Shown: positions 8,016 through 16,757 of the stretch, one piece after another
How positions within the stretch are numbered: position 1 is the stretch's first letter
How the letters are laid out: each line of letters begins with the position of its first letter
Origin: Pararhodobacter sp.
GTDB lineage: Bacteria > Pseudomonadota > Alphaproteobacteria > Rhodobacterales > Rhodobacteraceae
Direction: 5' to 3'
Length of the DNA stretch: 36,721 bases
Assembly (NCBI GenBank): GCA_020832805.1
Contig: JAFIED010000089.1
Location: forward strand, 1 to 36,721
Program-made: the position numbers and the translations under genes
The notes under the pieces: model-generated
Database searches by the model: none
Seen by the model: only the letters and a program-made list of their open reading frames with translations
Told to the model about the DNA's origin: nothing

Positions 8016-10397
8016 TCAACCGGCTTTGCGCGTGAACAGCACTGCCATGCTGTCATGCAGCGTGATTGGCCCGCCCAGATAATCATCACCGATAGTCGGT
8101 GATCTGAGCGCGACATGCCAGCCGCCCCCTTCAAGCCCCGGAATCGGCAAGGCCGTGGGGTCGATGTCAACCAGTGGCTGGCCCTCCAGATGGGCGATCA
8201 TGAACACCTGTTCCCCATCGGGCCCGTGGCGCAGCGACCGAAACGCCACCGTGCCCCTTGTCGGTGTCTGATAGTCGAACACATCATGCGGGCCATAATT
8301 CTGGCGCAGCCACGGCCGCGCTGCACGAAACGCGCGCAGCTTCAGCATGTAGCTTGTATGTGCCTCGCCCAGTCGGTCCACATAGTTGGCAACATTGCAA
8401 TAGTCATGCATGTCGTCCATCCAGGCGCGCGCCACTTTCTTGAGTGCGGCCGCGTCATAGGGCGCCGGACCGTCCAGCGGCGGGTCGACCGCGTTCAGAA
8501 GCTTGGCCATCACATCCAGGTCGTAATCCGTCGCCTCGACCAGCGCGGGCAGGATCACGAAAAACCGTTCCAGCGTATCGCGGTCCTGAAAACCCAACTG
8601 CTTCATGCGGCGAAAGTTTCCGGGCTCTGAATAGGTGTAGGAGTCAACCTGCCAGTTCAGCGAGATCGCTTCTTCCGCCACGACCTTGACGCCATAGACA
8701 TCATCCTGGTTCCGGATAAAGCCCCATGATGCGCGCGCCATGGCATTGAGGAAGTCCATGGGCACACCGGGAAAGGCCACATAGGTCAGCATCTGGGCGG
8801 CCGTGTGGTCATAGGCCTTGTCCAGAATCTCCATTCGGGTGTCACCCAGGCGGGTGTTGATGTTCAGCTTTGGGTTGATCTGGGTGCCGCGGCGCAGCGT
8901 GTCATGATTGGCACAGCCCGAAATCCAGTTGGCGCCGTTGTGCACGATTTCCTGTATCCGCCAGAATTTCGACAGCCAGAACGTGTAAAGGAACGGGGTA
9001 TTGTGCGCAAAGGTCAGCGGGCCCCACTGGAACACGTCATCATCGCGCTGCTTTTCGATCACGGCGCGGTAATCCGAACTCAGTTCCCAGTCTTCGTCCG
9101 GCCAGGGGCGGCCATCTTCGAACACAAACCAGGGGCGGTACTTGCGGCCTGCGACCTCTTGCACGACATCGGCCATTTCCTGCAGATAATCATCGTCATG
9201 GCGCAGCGTCTGGGCGTCGGCATCCCACCACTTGAAATCCTGCGCGCCGTCCACGCGCACGCCGTCAGCGCCGAAATTCACCTTTCTGCGCTGCATCTCC
9301 AGCAAGATCGCACGCACAACCGGGTTTCGGTAATTCAGGTTCTGACCGTACATGTTGGGGCCGGCGAAATAGTGGTGGCTCAATCCCCGCAACCCCTGAT
9401 TGTCGCTATGGCCAAAGACCACATCCAGGATCAGCTTCTTTGGCTTGCCCGGAAAATTGTGCAGCACGGCCGCCAGATCGACCAGTTCATCCGGGCGGTC
9501 GGATTCAAGCATCGACGGATTGACCGCCGCCATGCCTGTAATCACAACGTCATATCCCCAGTTCGTGGTGTCCGGGCGGCGGATGTCGACCACCAGCGTG
9601 TTGTCGGCCTGGTCGATCTCTGTCCAGAAATCCGGGCCGGCCTCGTAGACGGTCGTGGGCTCGACCGGTAAAAGCTGCACCGCGTCATAGCCAAGGAAAA
9701 TGCGGTCCGCCGGTTCTGGCTCGCCCCCCTGGCGCACCCGCTCGGCCAGTGTGGTGAAATGCCGAGCAAGGCCCGCAATGCTCATGCTGGCGGTCGCCGT
9801 GGGCACGTGGATCTGCAAGATGTTCGCCGGCGGGCCGAACTTGTACACTGCGCCCTGGGGCAGTGCGGCATAATACCCCTTGTCCGCCCGGGCCGCCTGC
9901 ATGGCCTCGATGTCATAATACTCTGCCGGCGCAAAGGGGCCAAAGGGCAACGAGGCAGAAAGCGGATCGTTGATGCGGTTCCAGCGGTTTTCAGGGTCCC
10001 GCCAGACCAGCGAATAGAAACTGCCCACATTGTCCCGCGTGCCGGCTTGCATGCCGTCGATTGCGGCGATGCACCATGCATCGATCCGCACCACCGGCAC
10101 GCGCGTGCGCCTGAATGTCACCGTCTGGCGAGAGCGTGACAAGGCCGCTTCGCCCATGATGTCCAGCACCTCGATGAAGATATCGTCGTCAAAAACGCGG
10201 CGCTCTTGCAATTCGGGCGCCCAGAACATCACTTCGCAGATGTCACCACGACGATGCGCACCAAGGCGCCTGGCCATCTCGCGCGCGGTCTCGATGGCGG
10301 GAAGGCCGCTGTGCAACATGCGCATCGCCCAGTCGGCAAGGGCTTTGGTGGCCGGCGCGTTCTGCGCAACGGCACTGGTGTCGTTTCCGGCGTCCAT
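8016..10397 (-). CDS. gghA: GH13-family glucosylglycerol hydrolase
   Basis: A 793-aa protein. The ATG at 10397 shares one base with the glgB stop (TGATG) and has AGGAGG upstream; longer readings run into glgB. GH13 catalytic regions are visible: region I LILDVVFGH (about 323-331), region II GADGVRVDGAQDF (376-388, nucleophile D383), region III FVFEDGRPWP (E427), region IV GCANHDTL (H498, D499). The roughly 300-residue N-terminal part is unlike ordinary amylases and fits the glucosylglycerol hydrolase family, whose Synechocystis member splits glucosylglycerol to glucose and glycerol. The ggpS-phosphatase-gpsA neighbourhood strongly supports that substrate. Another GH13 activity, such as sucrose phosphorylase-like, is less likely. 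Confidence 0.85.
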   Translation of the reverse strand: MDAGNDTSAVAQNAPATKALADWAMRMLHSGLPAIETAREMARRLGAHRRGDICEVMFWAPELQERRVFDDDIFIEVLDIMGEAALSRSRQTVTFRRTRVPVVRIDAWCIAAIDGMQAGTRDNVGSFYSLVWRDPENRWNRINDPLSASLPFGPFAPAEYYDIEAMQAARADKGYYAALPQGAVYKFGPPANILQIHVPTATASMSIAGLARHFTTLAERVRQGGEPEPADRIFLGYDAVQLLPVEPTTVYEAGPDFWTEIDQADNTLVVDIRRPDTTNWGYDVVITGMAAVNPSMLESDRPDELVDLAAVLHNFPGKPKKLILDVVFGHSDNQGLRGLSHHYFAGPNMYGQNLNYRNPVVRAILLEMQRRKVNFGADGVRVDGAQDFKWWDADAQTLRHDDDYLQEMADVVQEVAGRKYRPWFVFEDGRPWPDEDWELSSDYRAVIEKQRDDDVFQWGPLTFAHNTPFLYTFWLSKFWRIQEIVHNGANWISGCANHDTLRRGTQINPKLNINTRLGDTRMEILDKAYDHTAAQMLTYVAFPGVPMDFLNAMARASWGFIRNQDDVYGVKVVAEEAISLNWQVDSYTYSEPGNFRRMKQLGFQDRDTLERFFVILPALVEATDYDLDVMAKLLNAVDPPLDGPAPYDAAALKKVARAWMDDMHDYCNVANYVDRLGEAHTSYMLKLRAFRAARPWLRQNYGPHDVFDYQTPTRGTVAFRSLRHGPDGEQVFMIAHLEGQPLVDIDPTALPIPGLEGGGWHVALRSPTIGDDYLGGPITLHDSMAVLFTRKAG

Positions 10398-12625
10398 CAC
10401 TGGCCCTCCTGCATGAAATACAGGCCGCTCAGCGGCGGCAACGTCACGGTGATCGACTGCGCGTGCCCGTGGCTGGCCTCGGCCCTTGCTGTCACGCCGC
10501 CCATATTGCCGCGCCCGCCGCCACCATAGACATCGGCATCGGTGTTCAGAATCTCGCGCCAGTACCCCGGTTGGGGCACGCCAAGCCGCCATGTGCGGTG
10601 TTCACGCGCGGAAAAATTGAAGGTGGCCAGCAGCGGCTGGGCGCCGTCCTGGCCGCGGCGCAACCAGGAAAAGACATTCGCCCGTGCCGCCGTGCCATCG
10701 ATCCATTCGAAGCCATCGGCGCGGCAATCGCGCGCGTGCAACGCAGGTGCCGAGCGGTACAGGTGATTGAGATCGCGCACCAGCATGCGCAGGCCCGCAT
10801 GGGAAGGGTCGTCAAGGCTTTCCCAGTCCAGCTGTGCCCCGAAATCCCATTCGGTTGTCTGGCCGAACTCCTGCCCCATGAACAGCAGCTTCTTGCCCGG
10901 GTGCGCCCACATGAAGGCAAGATAGGCGCGCAGGTTCGCCAGCTTTTCGGCCGCATCGCCCGGCATCTTGCCGTAAAGCGAGCCCTTGCCATGCACCACC
11001 TCGTCATGGCTGAGCGACAGAACGAAGTTCTCGCTGAAGGCATAGCCCAGACCCTGGGTCATCTTTTCATGGTGATGGGCGCGGTGCACCGGGTTCTGCG
11101 CCATGTATTCCAGCGTGTCATGCATCCACCCCATGTTCCACTTGAAGCCAAAGCCCAACCCCCCGTCATGGACAGGCCGAGAGACACCGGGCCAAGCGGT
11201 CGATTCCTCGGCGATCACCATCATGCCGGGGTCATCGCCATAGACCGTGGCGTTCAGGCGGCGAAGAAAGTCGATGGCTTCCAGGTTTTCGCGCCCGCCA
11301 TGCCGGTTTGGTACCCATTCGCCCTCTTTCCGGCTGTAGTCACGGTACAGCATCGAGGCGACGGCATCGACGCGCAGCCCGTCCACATGATGCTCTCGGG
11401 TCCAGTACAGTGCATTGGCAATCAGAAAGTTGCTGACCTCGCGCCGGCCGAAGTTGTAGATCAGCGTGTGCCAGTCCGGGTGATAGCCTTCGCGCGGGTC
11501 CTGATGCTCGTACAGTGCCGTGCCGTCGAATCTGCCCAGCCCGTGCGCATCGGCCGGAAAATGCGCCGGCACCCAGTCGATGATCAGGCCGATTTCGGCA
11601 GCATGGCAGGCATCGACGAAGGCACGAAAATCATCAGGCGCTCCGAAACGGCTGGTTGGCGCATACAGGCCGACAGGCTGGTAGCCCCAGGACGCGTCAA
11701 GAGGATGTTCCGAGACTGGCAGCACTTCGATATGCGTAAAGCCCATGTCCTTGACATAGGGCACCAGCGTCCTGGCCAGTTCGCCATAACCCGGCCAGCT
11801 GCCATCTGGTCGGCGTTGCCAGCTTCCCAGATGCACCTCGTAGATCGAGATTGGCGCGTCGGTGCGCTGGCGCGCCGCCCGGTCGCGCATCCAGGCCGCG
11901 TCCCGCCAGTGATAGGTGTCAAGGGATCGCACGACAGAACAGTTGTCTGGCCGCAGATCACCCTGAAAGCCGACCGGGTCGCTTTTCGGCATGGGCAAGC
12001 CGCCGCCCGCAGGCGCGATCTCGTATTTGTAGCGTTCCCCCGATGCCAGGCCGGGAATGAACAACTCCCACACACCGGTTGCGCCGCGCCGGCGCATCGG
12101 GTGGCGGCGGCCATCCCAGTCGTTGAAATCGCCGATCACCGACACGCGGCGGGCCGAGGGTGCCCAGACCGCAAAGACGATGCCATCCGTGCCTTCATGC
12201 GTCAGCGGCCGCGCCCCCAATGTGCGCCACAACCGCATATGCGCCCCTTCCGATATCAGATGCTCGTCCATCGCGCCCAGAACGGGGCCAAACTGGTATG
12301 GATCGATGAACCGCCATTCGGCATCGTCATTTCGGGCAATGACCGTATAGCGGGCGGGCCGCCTGGCAACGACCGCGCCAAAGACTCCCCCATCCCCGAC
12401 AGGCGACAGCGGCTGGCTGGCGCCTGTGGCGTCTTCGATCAGCACGATGCCGGCACCCGGGACAAAGACCTGCACGGCCCACCCCTGCGCGCAGGGATGG
12501 ACACCCAGCACGGCAAAAGGGTCACCATGCTCGCCACGGGTGATGGCAGCGATTTCGGCAGGATCGGTCGGCAAGGGACCGGTCGCACCCGGATGCACAG
12601 CATCCATCGGTTGCCGGCGGGTCAT
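10397..12625 (-). CDS. glgB: 1,4-alpha-glucan branching enzyme
   Basis: A 742-aa GlgB starting at ATG 12625 with GGAGA upstream. An N-terminal CBM48-like beta domain is repeated (HGDPFAVLGVHP near residue 33, then FAVWAPSARRVSVIGDFNDWD near 151-171). The GH13 domain follows: IYEVHLGSW, WGYQPVGLYAP, GLRVDAVASMLY with nucleophile D420, MVIAEEST with acid E473, and LSLSHDEVVHGKGS with D541. The C-terminal beta domain ends with a typical PPLSGLYF. It makes alpha-1,6 branches in glycogen. No glgA, glgC, glgP or glgX is present; it lies inside the glucosylglycerol operon, 91 bp after ggpS and overlapping gghA by one base. Confidence 0.95.
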   Translation of the reverse strand: MTRRQPMDAVHPGATGPLPTDPAEIAAITRGEHGDPFAVLGVHPCAQGWAVQVFVPGAGIVLIEDATGASQPLSPVGDGGVFGAVVARRPARYTVIARNDDAEWRFIDPYQFGPVLGAMDEHLISEGAHMRLWRTLGARPLTHEGTDGIVFAVWAPSARRVSVIGDFNDWDGRRHPMRRRGATGVWELFIPGLASGERYKYEIAPAGGGLPMPKSDPVGFQGDLRPDNCSVVRSLDTYHWRDAAWMRDRAARQRTDAPISIYEVHLGSWQRRPDGSWPGYGELARTLVPYVKDMGFTHIEVLPVSEHPLDASWGYQPVGLYAPTSRFGAPDDFRAFVDACHAAEIGLIIDWVPAHFPADAHGLGRFDGTALYEHQDPREGYHPDWHTLIYNFGRREVSNFLIANALYWTREHHVDGLRVDAVASMLYRDYSRKEGEWVPNRHGGRENLEAIDFLRRLNATVYGDDPGMMVIAEESTAWPGVSRPVHDGGLGFGFKWNMGWMHDTLEYMAQNPVHRAHHHEKMTQGLGYAFSENFVLSLSHDEVVHGKGSLYGKMPGDAAEKLANLRAYLAFMWAHPGKKLLFMGQEFGQTTEWDFGAQLDWESLDDPSHAGLRMLVRDLNHLYRSAPALHARDCRADGFEWIDGTAARANVFSWLRRGQDGAQPLLATFNFSAREHRTWRLGVPQPGYWREILNTDADVYGGGGRGNMGGVTARAEASHGHAQSITVTLPPLSGLYFMQEGQ

Positions 12626-12716
12626 CTCATCTCCGTACAAAGCGGTCCAAGCGGCGGACAAAGGCCACTTTCGATTGATCAAGGCGCGGCGCTGCCATGG
12701 CCCATCAGGACCCTTG

Positions 12717-14219
12717 TCAGGCGGCGTGATCGGTGGCGGATGACGCCGCAGACCGGCCAGGCATCCTGATCACGGCGCGGCCCCAGGCACGGATATCATT
12801 GCGGGCGACTGCCGCGCGCAGCGCCTGCATGCGCCCGCGCCGCTCCTCCGGCGGCATCGACAGCGCCGTCATGATTGCCTGATCCATGGCCCAATGCGAA
12901 AAGGGGTTGGTAATCACGGCTTCCTGCATCTCGACTGCGGCGCCGGCGAACTCGGACAGCACCAGCACCCCGTCACCATCGACCCGCGCAGCGGCGAACT
13001 CCTTGGCGACCAGGTTCATGCCATCAGCAAGGGGCGTGATCCAGGCGACATCGGCGGCACGATAATACGAGGCCAGCTCGTCAAAGGGGATCGCCCGCGA
13101 AATCAGTGTCACGGGCTGCCAATCCAGCGTACCGAAGCGGCCATTGATTCGACCAACGAGCTGTTCGATGTCTGCCTGGACATTCTCATAGGCGGTCATG
13201 TTCCGGTTGGCGCTGACCGAGACATGCATCAGGCGTATCTGGCCGGCCAGTTCGGGATGGGCCTCCAGCACGCGCTCGATCGACAGGAGCTGATCCACCC
13301 CGCCCTTTGTATAATCGGTGCGCCCTACCGACAGGATCAGTTTCGTCCCTTCCAGCCCGTCGCGGATCTCGGCGGCGCGCGCGGCGGTGCCGGGCTGACG
13401 GGCGCGGCTATCGATGAAATCGACATCGACGCCCACAGGCGCCACACGCAAGCTGATGTCATTTCCTTGATGGGTCAGGCGCGTGGGCACGGTTCTTTCG
13501 TTCAGGGCCGACCCGACAGAGATCATCGCCGGATCGACCGGTTGCCGCTCGGTTACCTCGGCGTCGGTCAGGCTGCTGGAGACGGCGGCGAAATTGGCCG
13601 CATAGCGTGGAATGTGAAACCCGACCTCGTCGCACGACAGCAGGCTTTCGACAATCTCGCGCCGCCAGGGCAGGACATTGAAGACATCCGCCGCCGGAAA
13701 CGGCGTATGGTGGAAAAAGGCGATGCGCACGTCCTTGCGCATCTGCCGCAGATAGCCGGGCACAAGCCACAGATTGTAATCATGGACCCAGACCAGCGCG
13801 CCCGGCGCGGCCTCGGCGGCGGCGGCCTCGGCGAAACGCCAGTTCACCTCGCGAAAGTTGGGCCAGTCCACAGGATCGTAATTGTAGCGGTCCTTGAACC
13901 CGTGCAGGATCGGCCAGAAGGCCTCTTTCGACGTGACGTGATAGAACTCGCGCACCTGGTGTTCGGTCAGTGGCAGACGCGCAACCGAATAGCGGCCAAA
14001 CGCATCGTCAATCTCGACCACGGCCTCGAACCCGGGGTTGGCCGTGTCTTCGGCCAGCTTCCAGGCGACCCAGGCACCATGTTCCACCTGGCCGAAAAAG
14101 CTTTTCAGGGTCGGCACGATGCCATTCGGGCTCTTGTTGTCACGAAAGACGGTGCGCCCGTCGACCTCGACCTCTTCATAGGGTTGGCGATGATAGACGA
14201 TAACCAGATCGGATGACAC
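12717..14219 (-). CDS. ggpS: Glucosylglycerol-phosphate synthase (GT20)
   Basis: Makes glucosylglycerol-phosphate from ADP-glucose and glycerol-3-phosphate. I take GTG 14219 as start because GGAGGG lies 7 nt upstream; this gives 500 aa, about the length of cyanobacterial GgpS, and an N-terminus ([15 protein letters not shown]) like that family. An in-frame ATG at 14234 directly follows the stop of the phosphatase gene. GT20 features, numbered from the [27 protein letters not shown] (144-154), FFHHTPFP (168-175), VGRTDYTKG with R300 and K305, and [15 protein letters not shown] with D399 and E407, which match the nucleotide-sugar site of OtsA. Trehalose-phosphate synthase is the main alternative; neighbouring gpsA and hydrolase genes favour glucosylglycerol. 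Confidence 0.9.
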   Translation of the reverse strand: MSSDLVIVYHRQPYEEVEVDGRTVFRDNKSPNGIVPTLKSFFGQVEHGAWVAWKLAEDTANPGFEAVVEIDDAFGRYSVARLPLTEHQVREFYHVTSKEAFWPILHGFKDRYNYDPVDWPNFREVNWRFAEAAAAEAAPGALVWVHDYNLWLVPGYLRQMRKDVRIAFFHHTPFPAADVFNVLPWRREIVESLLSCDEVGFHIPRYAANFAAVSSSLTDAEVTERQPVDPAMISVGSALNERTVPTRLTHQGNDISLRVAPVGVDVDFIDSRARQPGTAARAAEIRDGLEGTKLILSVGRTDYTKGGVDQLLSIERVLEAHPELAGQIRLMHVSVSANRNMTAYENVQADIEQLVGRINGRFGTLDWQPVTLISRAIPFDELASYYRAADVAWITPLADGMNLVAKEFAAARVDGDGVLVLSEFAGAAVEMQEAVITNPFSHWAMDQAIMTALSMPPEERRGRMQALRAAVARNDIRAWGRAVIRMPGRSAASSATDHAA

Positions 14220-14234
14220 GTGACGACCCTCCAT

Positions 14235-15047
14235 TCAGGCAGCGTTATGAGAAAGATAGCCAAAGCGCCGAATGGCCTCGGCAATGCCGGCGGCGCCTTC
14301 GGCTTTGGCCCGGTGCACATGATCATGGCCGGAAAGTTGCGCCAGCAGCGCCGGCTCGGAATTGCCCACGGCGACGGCAGGCAGCCCAAGCGCAAGCATC
14401 GACAGATCATTGAGCGTATCGCCGGCCACCAGTACGCGCTGATCGGGCACACCCAGATCGGCCAGCAGCCGACGCAGTGACGGCCCCTTGCTGATTCCAC
14501 GTGGCAGGACATCGAAAAAGCGGTTGTCAGAGGCAAGCGCATCAAGGCCAAGATCGGCAACGATGCCGAACGCGCGTTGATCGAACCGGTCGGGGTTCAT
14601 GTCATAACTGACGCGGTACCGAAAATCGGTCGGCTGCAACGACAGCCCGCCCACATCGGCAAGCGCAGTCCTGACGCGAGCGCCGGCATCGCCCCAGCGC
14701 GCGGCGATTTCAGCCTCAAGCGCGGCGATCGGGGCAAAACCGGCCTCTGCATCCGGCGCGGCAATGGTCGTGCCGACATCGGCAACCACGAAATCCGGGC
14801 GCGGCACGCAGCCATCGCTGGTCAACTGACGGATGAATCCCACCTCGCGCCCGGTGACAAAGATCAGACCGACGGTATCGCGATTGCGCTCGATCCATCT
14901 GTACAACTGTTCGCGCTCGGCGGTGCTGCCACCCAGAAAGGTGCCATCCAGATCGGTGGCCAGCACCAGACGCTTTGCGGCGATAGGGTCAGTGCCTGCG
15001 ATGGACGCTTTTGCTCCGGCGGGCGACGATGACACGGGCCGGATCAT
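14235..15047 (-). CDS. HAD-superfamily phosphatase, likely glucosylglycerol-phosphate phosphatase
   Basis: A 270-aa HAD hydrolase of the Cof/sucrose-phosphatase-like class: motif I ATDLDGTFLGG (D32, D34), motif II FVTGRE (T65), motif III K187 in RGISKGPS, motif IV AGDTLNDLSM (209-214). Expected job: remove phosphate from glucosylglycerol-phosphate. The cyanobacterial phosphatase GgpP/StpA is of another type, whereas in bifunctional GgpPS proteins of Pseudomonas and Azotobacter a HAD domain precedes the synthase. Here the order is the same, and the gene ends in a TGA immediately followed in frame by ATG of the ggpS reading frame. Its own start overlaps the gpsA stop as ATGA. Confidence 0.88.
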   Translation of the reverse strand: MIRPVSSSPAGAKASIAGTDPIAAKRLVLATDLDGTFLGGSTAEREQLYRWIERNRDTVGLIFVTGREVGFIRQLTSDGCVPRPDFVVADVGTTIAAPDAEAGFAPIAALEAEIAARWGDAGARVRTALADVGGLSLQPTDFRYRVSYDMNPDRFDQRAFGIVADLGLDALASDNRFFDVLPRGISKGPSLRRLLADLGVPDQRVLVAGDTLNDLSMLALGLPAVAVGNSEPALLAQLSGHDHVHRAKAEGAAGIAEAIRRFGYLSHNAA

Positions 15048-16183
15048 GACACCCCCTCACGCGGCTGCAAAGCCTGAAGCTGCACAGGGTGGTCGAATGA
15101 CAGCTCCATCGCGCGCGGCTCTGCCTCTATCGGGCGGGCCCACAGCACGGCAAAGGCCGCGTTCAGGTCAGCCCCTTCGTGCAGCACGCTGCGCACCGTT
15201 TCGCAGATCGGCATCCGGACACCCACACGGCGGGCCAGGTCGGTCACCGAACGGGCATTGACCTCGCCCTCTACGACAACCGGGCGCCCGTCAAAGCACT
15301 GCGCGCGCGCGATGCCCTGGCCCAGTTGCTGGCCAAGTGCCATGTTGCGTGACGTCGGGCTGGAACAGGTCAACGTCAGGTCACCAGTGCCGGACAGGCC
15401 GGTGACCGTTTCGCGCCGACCACCCAGCGCCTCGGCCAGTGCCTTGAGTTCGTCAAGCCCGCGCGTGATCAGCGCGGCGCGCGTATTCTCGCCATGACCG
15501 GCGCCATGCATCATGCCGCAGGCAATGGCGATGACATTCTTGACCGCCCCACCGATCTCGACGCCGACAAGATCGTCCGAAACATAGGCGCGAAAGGTCG
15601 CGGTACTCAGTGACACCGCCATCCGCACGGCCGGGCTTTCAGCCGGGTCCAGGCGGTCGGCAAACGAAAAGGGAAAGGCGACTGTTGCGGCAGTGGGGTG
15701 GCCCAGCGCGGTTTCGCGGGCAAAGGTGGGCCCCGAGATCACACCCACAGGGCGCTTTCCCAGCTCTTCTTCAGCGACCTGGGTCATCAACAACCCGGTG
15801 CGGGCTTCGATACCCTTGGCGCATACTGCTATGGGAATGCCCGGCGGCGCATGGGCGGCGATCTGGCGGGCTACCATCCGGACGCTTGTAGACGGCACAA
15901 CGATCAGCGCGGCATCGGCATCGTGCAGGGCATCGCGCAATCGCGGCACCGCCGTCACACCCGCCGGCAGTGGCACGCCAGCAAGATGCGCGGTGTTCTC
16001 GCGCCGGGCGGTGATTGCCTGCATGGTTGCGCCATCGCGCCCCCAGAGCCGCACATCGCGCCCGGCCCTGGCCAGTGTGACCGCCAGTGCGGTACCCCAG
16101 CTGCCGGCACCCAGTACCGCGACCCTTGCGAAGGGCCGCGCAGCAGATGCGCCCGAAGTCGGTGTGCCTGTCTCATCCTTCAT
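15044..16183 (-). CDS. gpsA: Glycerol-3-phosphate dehydrogenase [NAD(P)+]
   Basis: Reduces dihydroxyacetone phosphate to sn-glycerol-3-phosphate, the acceptor used by GgpS. The 379-aa protein has the Rossmann loop VLGAGSWGTALA (25-30), CAKGIE with K123, SGPTFA, the catalytic IGGAVKNVIAIA with K215, GLSGTGDLTLTC with D268 and SRN (278-280). It is about 45-50 residues longer than most GpsA proteins, mainly through an N-terminal leader of some 18 residues and a C-terminal tail. First gene of the minus-strand operon; ATGA overlap with the phosphatase gene. Because it is embedded here, it is probably a solute-dedicated copy, and another gpsA for phospholipids may exist elsewhere. Confidence 0.95.
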   Translation of the reverse strand: MKDETGTPTSGASAARPFARVAVLGAGSWGTALAVTLARAGRDVRLWGRDGATMQAITARRENTAHLAGVPLPAGVTAVPRLRDALHDADAALIVVPSTSVRMVARQIAAHAPPGIPIAVCAKGIEARTGLLMTQVAEEELGKRPVGVISGPTFARETALGHPTAATVAFPFSFADRLDPAESPAVRMAVSLSTATFRAYVSDDLVGVEIGGAVKNVIAIACGMMHGAGHGENTRAALITRGLDELKALAEALGGRRETVTGLSGTGDLTLTCSSPTSRNMALGQQLGQGIARAQCFDGRPVVVEGEVNARSVTDLARRVGVRMPICETVRSVLHEGADLNAAFAVLWARPIEAEPRAMELSFDHPVQLQALQPREGVS

Positions 16184-16357
16184 GAAGCCCTCACAATCCC
16201 GATCTGATGTTCATTCTCTCGTCGCCCGGCCGTAGAAGCATGACATCGCACCGCCTTGGCACAGCATGTCGGCGGGAGCCCGGGCCACCCTTGCCCCAGC
16301 CTGGTGCGCTGTGGGGCTGAAGGCGTAACACCTGATACAAGGTATGGGACAGGTCGG

Positions 16358-16380
16358 AAACGACAAGGTCAATGTCGTTT
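16358..16380 (-). promoter_or_regulatory. Candidate operator upstream of the glucosylglycerol operon
   Basis: AAACGACA (16358-16365) and TGTCGTTT (16373-16380) are perfect 8-bp inverted arms around a 7-nt spacer. On the minus strand the spacer reads TTGACCT, which could serve as a -35 box (TTGACC) for gpsA, 175-200 bp upstream of its start; the matching -10 (TCCCAT) is poor. A repressor binding here would cover the -35. The regulator is not identifiable. Confidence 0.4.
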
Positions 16381-16526
16381 TCAGACCACTGACGACCGCG
16401 AATAAGCAGCCGTTCGACGCGAATTGCCACTTTTTTTGGCTCAAGCAGGCCACAATATGATCTGTGCGACGCACGTCATGCAGGTCATGACATGCGCATG
16501 TTCCGACAAACGCGGCGACATCCCGT

Positions 16527-16546
16527 CACGATGCGCCACGATGCGC
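16527..16546 (+). repeat. Tandem 10-bp duplication
   Basis: CACGATGCGC is repeated exactly, head to tail, in the gpsA/SulP control region. Only two copies, so it may be simple slippage. Confidence 0.6.
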
Positions 16547-16757
16547 CGAAACCGGCAACGGGCCACATGCATGGTCGCAGGGCAGCGCGGATCAAGGCCA
16601 TTGGCATTCTGCGCCGCGGCGTGTAGATCGAAGCCATGAACATGGACCTGGGTGAGACCCCCGGGTGGCTCTTCTGGCCGCTGATCCGCCGGACAATGCA
16701 CAGATAACGAACCCCCGTACTGCAGGGTGCAGACCATGTGGCGGGAACGGGACATGC

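Larger units (their letters stand above)
16184..16757. other. Long divergent control region between gpsA and SulP gene
   Basis: This 574-bp stretch has no believable gene. It must hold the promoters of the glucosylglycerol operon (minus) and of the SulP-usp pair (plus). Visible structure: an 8-bp inverted repeat at 16358-16380, a T7 run near 16430, alternating GTCATG/CATGAC words at about 16474-16500, and a tandem CACGATGCGC duplication at 16527-16546. I could not define a strong -10 for either side. Confidence 0.6.

Noticed and set aside
10463-12769. Very long plus-strand open frame (768 codons) opposite glgB
   Set aside because: It mirrors glgB in the antisense direction; glgB has all GH13 motifs and a ribosome site, while the opposite frame has His/Arg/Gln-rich composition typical of antisense GC-rich DNA.
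12894-14216. Plus-strand open frame (440 codons) opposite ggpS
   Set aside because: Shadow of the GT20 gene; no ribosome site or domain.
14217-14237. Selenocysteine or programmed recoding at the TGA between phosphatase and synthase
   Set aside because: The next codon is ATG and a proper ribosome site with GTG follows; I saw no SECIS-like hairpin. A plain split gene is simpler.
16424-16639. Small plus-strand open frame in the gpsA/SulP control region
   Set aside because: No ribosome site; Cys/Arg/Met-rich random composition.
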